A DNA stretch of 6,268 nucleotides from an uncultured Fusicatenibacter sp. (GTDB lineage: Bacteria; Bacillota; Clostridia; Lachnospirales; Lachnospiraceae): positions 1 through 6,268 of the forward strand of contig CABUPZ010000115.1 of assembly GCA_902493585.1 (NCBI GenBank). The letters are read 5' to 3'. The translations under genes and the position numbers were made by a program. This document shows, piece by piece, positions 1 through 6,093 of the stretch. Numbering within the stretch: position 1 is the stretch's first letter; the number at the start of each line of letters is the position of its first letter. The notes under the pieces were generated by a model. The model was not told the DNA's origin. It saw only the letters and a list, made by a program, of their open reading frames with translations, and ran no database searches.

Positions 1-19
1 AAATTGCAGAAATCAATTT

Positions 20-1033
20 TCAGACACGCTCCAGAATGTTCTTTACACTGTCCCGGACGATCAGTTCTGTCGGCAGATGAATGGACCGCACCGGCACCGG
101 CTCGCCGTGCAGCCGTTTCATCAGCAGCCGCACCGCCTCAGAGGCTTTCTCCTCCGGATGCTGGCGCACAGTAGTCAGCATGGGACTGGACAGACGCGCG
201 TAAATATTGTCATCAAAACCAGTCACAGAAAGATCCTCCGGCACACGGATTCCCTCCGCTGTCATCAACGTGATCGCTTCATTGGCATACAGATCATCGG
301 TAAAAAATGCGGCGGTACAAACCTTGCCCGCCTTTTCACGGGCAAACTTCCGGATGATCTCACTTCGCAGATGCCGGTTTAGAGGCAAAGGATACCGGTC
401 TTCCTCAAAAAAAGGCAGATGATGGCTGCGCAGAGTTTCCCGAAACCCTTCATAACGCATCCGGTTGCAGACGGAATCCTCCTTCTGGTCCATGAAAAAA
501 GCAATCCTGCGATGGCCCTGACGGATCAGATACTCGGTCATCTGGGCAGCCCCTTCCCGGTCCTGCAGACCGATATTGTCGTACGCTCCATCCCCGGAAT
601 CAATGAAAACGATGGGCTTCACCGACCGCTTCGCCAGTTCCTCACATTGATCCGGTTCACATCCCAGTACAATCGCCCCTTCGATACTGCGCGCCTCCAG
701 CTTCCGCAGGATCGCCTCCTCATCCGACGGAGAATCACTGACCACATAACGCCCAAATTCCCGCAGATTCTCAATCACCGCCTCCATCAATGCACCGCAG
801 AAAGGATCCGTCAGTACATTCCTCTTCTCTCCCAGGCAGAAATCCAGTGCGATCAGACGGATCTCCTTCGGATTCTCCCGGCGGTTTTCTCCGGTATAAT
901 GGTGCTCCACCAGCGCAATCTCTATCCTCTTTCTGGTCTCCGGCGACATTTTTCCCGTTCTTCCATTGATAACATTGGACACCGTAGTCGGGCTGACGCC
1001 CAACTCACTGGCAAGTTCCTTAATCGTGATCAT
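20..1033 (-). CDS. LacI-family transcriptional repressor
   Basis: This is a 337-residue one-component sugar-responsive DNA-binding regulator, acting in the cytoplasm. The N-terminal helix-turn-helix is clear: IKELASELGVSPTTVSNVING covers residues 4-24, with the recognition helix at about 15-24. The effector-binding core follows from about residue 57. Its family hallmarks are RYEGF (193-197), GFDD (272-275), LTTV (286-289) and a terminal LPTELIVRDS (320-329). The start at 1033 was chosen over an in-frame ATG at 1069 because it has AGAAGGAG seven bases upstream and places the HTH at the very N-terminus, as is usual in the family. The hinge (residues 46-55, YTGENRRENP) lacks the common YxPNxxARxL pattern. 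A likely target is the nearby GPH symporter or the gene itself, but this is inferred from proximity only; no convincing operator was found. The effector cannot be named. Confidence 0.95.
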   Translation of the reverse strand: MITIKELASELGVSPTTVSNVINGRTGKMSPETRKRIEIALVEHHYTGENRRENPKEIRLIALDFCLGEKRNVLTDPFCGALMEAVIENLREFGRYVVSDSPSDEEAILRKLEARSIEGAIVLGCEPDQCEELAKRSVKPIVFIDSGDGAYDNIGLQDREGAAQMTEYLIRQGHRRIAFFMDQKEDSVCNRMRYEGFRETLRSHHLPFFEEDRYPLPLNRHLRSEIIRKFAREKAGKVCTAAFFTDDLYANEAITLMTAEGIRVPEDLSVTGFDDNIYARLSSPMLTTVRQHPEEKASEAVRLLMKRLHGEPVPVRSIHLPTELIVRDSVKNILERV

Positions 1034-1040
1034 CTGCGAT

Positions 1041-1048
1041 CTCCTTCT
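1041..1048 (-). promoter_or_regulatory. Ribosome binding site of the LacI-type gene
   Basis: The minus strand reads AGAAGGAG, seven bases before the ATG at 1033. This fixes the start at 1033 rather than at the upstream in-frame ATG at 1069, whose upstream bases (TGAGGTTTT) make a poorer site. Confidence 0.8.
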
Positions 1049-1169
1049 CTTCTTCTGGTCAAAAATCATAAAACCTCAAGATAACTGCAACATACAAAAT
1101 ATAAACATTACCGCCGCCAAAAATCTCTTATTATTTTTCAGTTCCTACAGCCTTTTTTATTTCAATACT

Positions 1170-1199
1170 ATCATAGAATTATGTTCCGCTCCAGGTCAA
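1170..1199 (-). promoter_or_regulatory. Probable sigma-A promoter of the LacI-type gene
   Basis: On the minus strand, TTGACC (1194-1199) and TATGAT (1170-1175) are separated by 18 bases. The -35 hexamer overlaps the stop codon of the OLD-like gene, so the regulator would have its own promoter and a leader of about 130 bases. No terminator is visible after the OLD-like gene, so read-through from that gene is also possible. The 1034-1195 gap holds nothing else that I can support. Confidence 0.55.
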
Positions 1200-3055
1200 G
1201 CATTAATTTTCCTGTTATAAAAATAGATAAACCGATCGATCCCGTCCAAAATATCCCGGAATTCTTCACGTGGTGCCAGCTCCACATACTGTTTCAGAAG
1301 TTCCCGTTCCCTGTCCTTATATTTTCCATAAAAAATATCAAACAGGTTATGCCCTCTCAGGTAAATGCGGATCTCCTCCATATGTTCCTTCATATCCTCC
1401 GGTCCGGTAAATTCCCGTCCCATCACCTGGGTCAGATGGCGTCCGCTGGAGAGGCGGTGGAGGTACTCCTGCCATTTTTCCCATAAGATCCGGTAAAAAT
1501 CCTCCGGACCTTTCAGCACTCCGATTTTGGTCATCAGTTCCGGATTCAAAAAATAGTTCTCAAAAGAGTAATACTTCAGGATCAGCACATTCCTCGGCCG
1601 TACCCTCGGCAGACGGTCCACATCCTCCACCCGCCGTTCGTCATAGTATTTACACAGCGAACGGGTCAATTCCTCCGGATCCTTTCCATCCCCGTCCCGG
1701 ATCATCAGAAACTGATCCTGGATATACACCTGATTCATATACTTCAGATTCGCATAAGTTTTAATATTGGTACAGCTGTTGGTCGTAATGATCGCGACCC
1801 GCGACAGGTTGCCCTGCTCATCACAGATTTCCGAATAATATTTTTCCAGCAGGAGCGGCAGACGGCTCTTATCCTGTTTACCTTCCACAAAGAAGACAAA
1901 ATTCACATTGAGCAGATCGTTTGCCGTATACCCAAGATCATCCAGAATCTCGGAGATATCCGTTTTTTTCCGGATCACCGAATAATCTTCCTCGTCCAGC
2001 ACAACCTGCCGGATCTGTCTGCAATTAAAATGGTACAGAAGATTGGGCGAATGGGTGGAAAAGATCACCTGGCTCTTCTTCGAAAGCCGGAACAGGATCT
2101 CCCCGGAAATTTTTTGAAGTCTCGGATGCAGAAAGATTTCCGGATCCTCCACCACGATCAACCCGGGAAGCTTCCCCTCTTCCTCCATGCATGCTTCCAG
2201 AAGAGAAAGGATATAAATGCTTCTCATCCCCTTGCCCATCTGATCCACCGCCATTCCATATTCCCGATTGGGATTGTACACCGTGGTCTCCACCTGAAAA
2301 ATCTGATTGGCATGGCACTGCAGTTCATAACAGATTTCTTCCTGCCTTCCGCTGTTTCTGCGGAAAATTCGGTTCACCCTTCTGGAAAATCCATCCAGGT
2401 TCATCTGATACAGTTTGTACTCCAGAAGCTTTTCCGCCTCAAAAGCATTCATCTCCTCGGGACGCTTCCGTTCGATCAGCCCCATACAGGAAAAGCAGTG
2501 GCTGCATGGCTTCCCGCTGTCAAACATACAGCAGCCGGTCCGCATTCGTTTCAGAAGATCATCCTCCTGAAACATCAGGATCGTCTCCTGCATCTGACGG
2601 ATGTCTCTTTGGCTGTCCAGATAAAAAACCTCCGGAAGGATCTGACGGATATACCGGTTATTTTTATGCACACCGTCAAAATACCGGATATCCCCATCCG
2701 GGCTTGCCTGGAACGTAAAGCGCAGATGCCCGTCTTTCCAGGAAGGCAGCTTGTTTCCAAAATCCGCCAGCCATTTTTCATACCTTTTATATCCGCTCAC
2801 AATCTTTCTGGCATGAAGGCTTTTCAAGCTTTCCTCATCCAGCTCGATCTCCGCCTCAATCTCAATTTTCTGCCGCTTTTCATTGAAATCTTCCGGCGCA
2901 ATGGCATAATTTCCCATCACCGCACGGATTGCATCCAGGATACAGGTTTTTCCGGAACTGTTCTGTCCCACCAGGATCAGTACATTTTCAATTTCTGTAA
3001 GATGGATCTCGCGGATCGATTTGAAATGATAAATATGCAGTTCCGTGATACGCAT
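1196..3055 (-). CDS. OLD-like ATPase-Toprim protein (putative nuclease)
   Basis: This 619-residue protein joins an ABC/SMC-type ATPase to a Toprim catalytic domain, the layout of OLD-family nucleases (P2 OLD, GajA). It opens with the typical strand MRITELHIYHFKSIRE. Walker A is GQNSSGKT (30-37). A signature-like QMGKGMRS lies at 272-279, Walker B LIVVEDPEIFLHP at 299-311, and the H-loop STHSPNLL at 333-340. The Toprim part has FFVEGKQDK (388-396, acidic E391), RDGDGKD (453-459, with D454 and D456) and FENYFLNP (498-505). Most unusual is a cysteine cluster (C175, C176, C184, C187, C190) inside the ATPase half, which may bind metal. AAAGGAG lies ten bases before the ATG. The length fits stand-alone (class 1-like) OLD proteins, and no UvrD-like helicase partner is visible, so this is not an evident Gabija pair. 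Nuclease activity and a phage-defence or repair role are inferred from the family. The gene lies between a sugar symporter and a LacI regulator. Confidence 0.9.
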   Translation of the reverse strand: MRITELHIYHFKSIREIHLTEIENVLILVGQNSSGKTCILDAIRAVMGNYAIAPEDFNEKRQKIEIEAEIELDEESLKSLHARKIVSGYKRYEKWLADFGNKLPSWKDGHLRFTFQASPDGDIRYFDGVHKNNRYIRQILPEVFYLDSQRDIRQMQETILMFQEDDLLKRMRTGCCMFDSGKPCSHCFSCMGLIERKRPEEMNAFEAEKLLEYKLYQMNLDGFSRRVNRIFRRNSGRQEEICYELQCHANQIFQVETTVYNPNREYGMAVDQMGKGMRSIYILSLLEACMEEEGKLPGLIVVEDPEIFLHPRLQKISGEILFRLSKKSQVIFSTHSPNLLYHFNCRQIRQVVLDEEDYSVIRKKTDISEILDDLGYTANDLLNVNFVFFVEGKQDKSRLPLLLEKYYSEICDEQGNLSRVAIITTNSCTNIKTYANLKYMNQVYIQDQFLMIRDGDGKDPEELTRSLCKYYDERRVEDVDRLPRVRPRNVLILKYYSFENYFLNPELMTKIGVLKGPEDFYRILWEKWQEYLHRLSSGRHLTQVMGREFTGPEDMKEHMEEIRIYLRGHNLFDIFYGKYKDRERELLKQYVELAPREEFRDILDGIDRFIYFYNRKINA

Positions 3056-3120
3056 ATGTCCTTTACTCCTTTCCCGTTACAGCCTTTGCCCGCCGTCAGG
3101 CCTGCCTTTCCCTGAAACTT

Positions 3121-3179
3121 CATATACAACAAAACACCGCAGGAAAATTTTCCATGTCAGAAAAATTTTCCTGCGGTGT
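3121..3179 (-). terminator. Intrinsic terminator after the GPH symporter gene
   Basis: A perfect 18-bp inverted repeat (3134-3151 and 3162-3179, arm ACACCGCAGGAAAATTTT) encloses a ten-base loop. On the minus strand the stem is followed by a T-rich run, TTTGTTGTATATG. It starts about 86 bases after the symporter stop codon and about 80 bases before the OLD-like start, so it should separate these two transcripts. The plus-strand side has no T-run, so the terminator appears to work in one direction. I see no clear promoter for the OLD-like gene between 3056 and 3133, and nothing else in 3180-3265. Confidence 0.85.
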
Positions 3180-3265
3180 ATCAAACTCATCCATTCTCAG
3201 AAACTACGCGGATTCGCAGTATTTTCTGTCATCCGATGATCTGTTTTCCAAAGACATCTCAATCT

Positions 3266-4684
3266 TTAGTTCTCTTCTTTGTCATGTCCCAGGTCATGTT
3301 CGATTTTTGCCAGGGTCTTCTTATCCAGGTTGTAAACGAATGCGTATGCAACAAACTGGATCACTGCGCTCAGCAGATACATACCAGCGGTCAGATATCT
3401 CATGTTCAGAGCAACCTCCGGAAGCTGGTTTGCTTTCAGAGATGCATCGTATCCCAGCCATGTAGCAAACAGAAGACCTAAGGATGGTCCAATTCCCTGT
3501 GCCAGTTTACGGAAGAAGGAGTGCATTGCATATGTAGTACCTTCGTTACGTACACCAAATTTCCACTCTTCGTAATCCATTGCATCCGCCATCAGAGACC
3601 ATGCTACGCAAGTTCCGATACCAGCGCCTACTGCGTTGATCAGCTGGCAGACAATAAACAGTGCAAGACCTTTTCCATCCGGAGTGATCGGAAGAACCAG
3701 CATCAGAACGTATGCCATTACGCTCACGAAAGAACCAACCGTGATCGCTTCTTTCTTGCCGAATTTCTTAACGATCTTAGCGATAAACGGCATATACAGG
3801 ATCAGGCCGACGTAAGAGATCATTCCGACAATACCTGAAATCTGCGCGTTCTTAAAGTAGGACTGGAACATGATCTGCAGAGAAGTCTGTGCTCCGTACA
3901 TACCAATGAACTGACCTACCGGTGCCAGGGTTGCACCTACTGCCGGACGGTTGCGCAGGAAGTTGCCGATTGCTTTGATGACATTGAACTTCTGAGGCTC
4001 TTCACCAACTTTAATCTCTCTCTCCACACGGATCTCAGTATTGCGGATCATAAACTGGAAAGCGATGAATCCGATGACACCCATGATCAGAGCAATAATG
4101 AAGATACGGCCTCCCAACAGGTTATTGCTTGCATCATAAATAAGGAACGGCAGAAGCACCTGACATGCTACGCTTCCCAGAGTAGAACCAATGGAACGCC
4201 AGGTAGACAGCTGTGCACGCTCTACCGGGTCAGCGGTGATCAGGGACAGCAGGGAACCATACGGAACGTTTGCAACCGTATAGAATGCATCCCATAAAAT
4301 GTAGCCTGCAACGAACAGAATGTTCTTAACCATACCCGGTGCGCCCCTCCACGGTACGTAGCAGAGAGCTCCGGCTACAAGAAGACCAATAGATCCTGCC
4401 CAGATATAAGCAAGGAATTTGTTGCGTTTGTATTTTCTGCGGTCTGCGTCAACCATCGCTCCGATTACCGGGTCATTGATCGCATCCCACACCTGAACCA
4501 GCAGCAGAAGAACCGTCATGACATACTGATCAATTCCCATGTACTGCGTCCAGAAAATGGTAAGTGTGCCCTTTAAGGCGAAACTCATATTGCAGCCAAA
4601 GTCGCCTGCTCCGTATGCGAGTTTATCCCGCATACCAAATTTACGGTACTGTTTCGTTCCCGTGTTTGTTTTTGTGTTGCTCAT
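3266..4684 (-). CDS. GPH-family (MelB-like) sugar:cation symporter
   Basis: This 472-residue, multi-pass inner-membrane transporter belongs to the glycoside-pentoside-hexuronide:cation symporter family within the MFS fold. It should import a sugar, glycoside or uronide together with Na+ or H+. Family hallmarks are DKLAYGAGDFG (20-30); WDAINDPVIGAMVD (66-79), whose D67 and D71 match the cation-site aspartates of MelB helix II; PYGSLLSLITADPVERAQLS (141-160); and DAMDYEEWKFGVRNEG (367-382). Many hydrophobic segments suit about twelve membrane helices, and a short charged tail ends the protein. The start at 4684 is set by AAGGAGG nine bases upstream. An in-frame ATG at 4786 would add 34 residues that look non-membrane and lacks a properly spaced ribosome site. 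The codons look strongly biased, similar to rplT, suggesting high expression. The substrate cannot be read from sequence. The gene forms its own transcription unit. Confidence 0.95.
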   Translation of the reverse strand: MSNTKTNTGTKQYRKFGMRDKLAYGAGDFGCNMSFALKGTLTIFWTQYMGIDQYVMTVLLLLVQVWDAINDPVIGAMVDADRRKYKRNKFLAYIWAGSIGLLVAGALCYVPWRGAPGMVKNILFVAGYILWDAFYTVANVPYGSLLSLITADPVERAQLSTWRSIGSTLGSVACQVLLPFLIYDASNNLLGGRIFIIALIMGVIGFIAFQFMIRNTEIRVEREIKVGEEPQKFNVIKAIGNFLRNRPAVGATLAPVGQFIGMYGAQTSLQIMFQSYFKNAQISGIVGMISYVGLILYMPFIAKIVKKFGKKEAITVGSFVSVMAYVLMLVLPITPDGKGLALFIVCQLINAVGAGIGTCVAWSLMADAMDYEEWKFGVRNEGTTYAMHSFFRKLAQGIGPSLGLLFATWLGYDASLKANQLPEVALNMRYLTAGMYLLSAVIQFVAYAFVYNLDKKTLAKIEHDLGHDKEEN

Positions 4685-4693
4685 ACAACTTCT

Positions 4694-4700
4694 CCTCCTT
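4694..4700 (-). promoter_or_regulatory. Ribosome binding site of the symporter gene
   Basis: The minus strand reads AAGGAGG, nine bases before the ATG at 4684. This near-perfect site decides the start against the longer in-frame reading from 4786, where GGAAG abuts the ATG with no room for ribosome spacing. Confidence 0.85.
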
Positions 4701-4810
4701 AAATGTCTGATCTCCAAAAGCTTTCCTGCCGTACAACTCGCCGATATTGCTTCCATATTCATTGAGTTTTTGAGCACTTTGTTCATCTTCCGGTCAAATC
4801 GACTATCTTC

Positions 4811-4838
4811 ATTATAGCATATTTTATAATTAATTCAA
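4811..4838 (-). promoter_or_regulatory. Sigma-A promoter of the symporter gene, extended -10
   Basis: On the minus strand, TTGAAT (4833-4838) and a perfect TATAAT (4811-4816) are 16 bases apart, and TG sits one base before the -10, giving an extended -10. The surroundings are very AT-rich. Transcription would begin near 4804 and leave a leader of about 120 bases before the ATG at 4684. The symporter therefore appears to be expressed independently of the broken genes upstream. No clear LacI or catabolite-repression operator was found in the leader. Confidence 0.75.
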
Positions 4839-4888
4839 TAAAATTTTCTTTTTTCTTAAGCAATTATTTATGATATTATAGTATAATT

Positions 4889-4990
4889 TTATGTTTGTAT
4901 AGATTTTCCATGGCGAAAGACTTTTAGTTCCTCCGCGCTGCTGGAAAACAGCTCCTCTTTTTCCTCCAGATTCAGTTTTGTGCGGAGCTT
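4889..4990 (-). pseudogene. Foreign C-terminal tail, possibly lactate dehydrogenase remnant
   Basis: Downstream of the sugar-binding-protein remnant, the same frame continues for 33 residues as KLRTKLNLEEKEELFSSS and AEELKVFRHGKSIQT before a TAA stop. This does not resemble the C-terminus expected for a sugar-binding protein. The pattern LxxEEKxxLxxSAxxLK resembles the last helix of L-lactate/malate dehydrogenases, where the final strand is followed by (N/S)xEEExxLxxSAxxLK. If so, the tail of a dehydrogenase gene was joined to the binding-protein fragment by a deletion. The match is short and rests on recognition alone. It could also be random readthrough or a diverged end of the binding protein. 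Confidence 0.3.
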
Positions 4991-5547
4991 GTTCCCCGGA
5001 AACACGGAAAAACGTACTTTCCCCGTCCATTCTTCCGGAATCTGATCCATCATCCAGTAGCCATTGGGAATCATCGCTGCTTTTCCGGAAAAGAAATTTT
5101 CATAAGATATATCAAAATCTGTATACAGTGCATCCTCCGTTGTATAGTCAAACAATTGCTTCAACGTCTCCGCCAGCTGGATACCGCACGCATTCTGGCA
5201 GCGGCGTAATGCCATGATCCTCCAGCGTCTCACAACACTTTTCCATCCTCCTCGGAACACGCATCCAGAACTGCCGGTTCGATCATTGCTTTCCACTCTT
5301 CATCCTCGTTGATCCACGCCGACAGATCCTCGATCCTCTCATCCTGGATCATCGTATGGTAAAAGGACGGCAGCATTCTCAGGTCCGTAATAACGGCAGG
5401 AAGCGTATCCGTCACATTCTGCCGCTTCAGATTCTGCCGGTACGCTTCCTCCGTCTCCTGGGCGCAGCCCGCAGACAAAATGGCAAAGACAGAAACCACC
5501 GCCAGCAGACGCCGCCCACTCCTTTTCTCTTTCCTGTATTTCATCAT
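4991..5547 (-). pseudogene. Broken sugar ABC-transporter substrate-binding lipoprotein
   Basis: These are remnants of an extracellular solute-binding lipoprotein of a sugar ABC importer, or of a kinase-associated sensor. The first frame (5547-5230) has a basic N-terminus, a hydrophobic signal and the lipobox LSAGC (C28), then LPAVITDLRMLPSFY and IEDLSAWINEDEEWK, typical of the N-lobe. It stops at TGA (5230-5232), just after DGKVL. A second frame (from 5231) reads ETLEDHGITPLPEC, and a third (from about 5176) reads LAETLKQLFDY and then ENFFSGKAAMIPNGYWMMDQI and FPGN, a stretch typical of the family's later part. About 185 codons remain, where the family usually has 420-450. Roughly 100 or more residues appear missing at 5230, and perhaps 50 between the lipobox and LPAVI. 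The start ATG overlaps the kinase stop codon, with GGGAGGAGGG eleven bases upstream. The protein should be non-functional; a short secreted lipoprotein could still be made. Confidence 0.85.
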
Positions 5548-6028
5548 TCTTCCGTTTTCCCTCCTCCCGGGATGTTAATGAGACATCTTGTTCCGTCCTG
5601 TTCCGCCTCAAAGCAGAAACGGACGGCATCCCCATACTTCAGCCGAAGCCTGGTCATGATATTCACCACGCCGTATCCTCTCTTCTTGTACGAAAAGCAT
5701 TCTTTCAGCTGAGAAAGAGGCATTTCGTTCATGGCAGTGATCTTCTCCATGACCTCCTTCTCTATGGGCGTTCCGCTGTTATAAACCTCCAGGCAAAGGA
5801 TCTCCCCTTCTTTTCTCACCTGAATACGGATCCAGCCCCCTTCAAAAATATTGCAGAACCCGTATTTGATCGCATTTTCATGGTCGTCTCTTCTTTGTTG
5901 ATCTGCGCCAGCATATAAATGGTATCCAGAGTGTTGTACAGAAAATGGGGATTGATCTGACTGATCAGCATATTCAGCTCACTGGTTCTCAGTTCCTTCT
6001 CCTGATCTTTGATCTCTTTCAACTTCCA
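5544..6028 (-). pseudogene. Truncated YesM/LytS-type sensor histidine kinase
   Basis: This is a remnant of a two-component sensor kinase, normally a membrane protein with an extracellular sensor, a HAMP linker and a His_kinase/HATPase core. The upper frame (6028 to about 5873) holds the end of the linker (KLKEIKDQEKELR) and the H-box QINPHFLYNTLD, with the phospho-accepting histidine codon at 5945-5947, then MLAQINKEETTMKM. The lower frame (5879-5544) starts with the ATP-binding N-box ENAIKYG, then GGWIRIQV, EVYNSGTPI and the G2-like GYGVVNIMTRLRLKYG. The two frames differ, and about 60-70 residues that should lie between H-box and N-box are missing. The whole sensor half is absent too: the upper frame runs straight out of the rplT terminator T-run, and its only upstream start-like codon is a GTG inside that terminator. 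The stop overlaps the next start as ATGA. The product should be inactive. Confidence 0.9.
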
Positions 6029-6034
6029 GAAAAT

Positions 6035-6073
6035 AAAAAAAAACACCTTCAGAGACTTTTCTGCCTCTGAAGG
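6035..6073 (-). terminator. Intrinsic terminator of the rplT operon
   Basis: The minus strand has CCTTCAGAG and CTCTGAAGG (6065-6073 and 6046-6054) as a 9-bp stem with a ten-base loop, followed by GTG and a run of nine T (6035-6043). It begins about 20 bases after the L20 stop codon and closes the ribosomal-protein transcript. The histidine-kinase fragment starts within a few bases of the T-run. Confidence 0.95.
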
Positions 6074-6093
6074 ATGCTCTTTTCAAAAAACTA

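Noticed and set aside
1..19. AAATTG/CAATTT inverted repeat just after the LacI-type stop codon as a terminator
   Set aside because: The stem is short and AT-rich, and any T-run would lie beyond the window edge, so it cannot be judged.
419..1084. Plus-strand open frame of 221 codons opposite the LacI-type gene
   Set aside because: It is antisense to a clear LacI-family gene, with no recognisable domain.
1196..3055. Gabija (GajA) assignment for the OLD-like gene
   Set aside because: No UvrD-like GajB partner is adjacent: the neighbours are a sugar symporter and a LacI regulator.
2030..3115. Long plus-strand open frame of 361 codons opposite the OLD-like gene
   Set aside because: It is antisense to a gene with complete family motifs, and its translation shows no recognisable domain. 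It is a shadow of the codon bias.
4717..4724. AAAGCTTT palindrome in the symporter leader as a LacI operator
   Set aside because: It has only eight bases, lacks the usual central CG and wider symmetry, and such a palindrome is common by chance.
4792..4802. GTC-N5-GAC near the symporter transcription start as an operator
   Set aside because: It has only three paired bases per arm with an inner mismatch, too weak to call despite the good position.
4830..5030. Minus-strand 66-codon open frame overlapping the remnant region and promoter
   Set aside because: Its end is translated AT-rich promoter DNA, and its start overlaps the binding-protein fragment in another frame.
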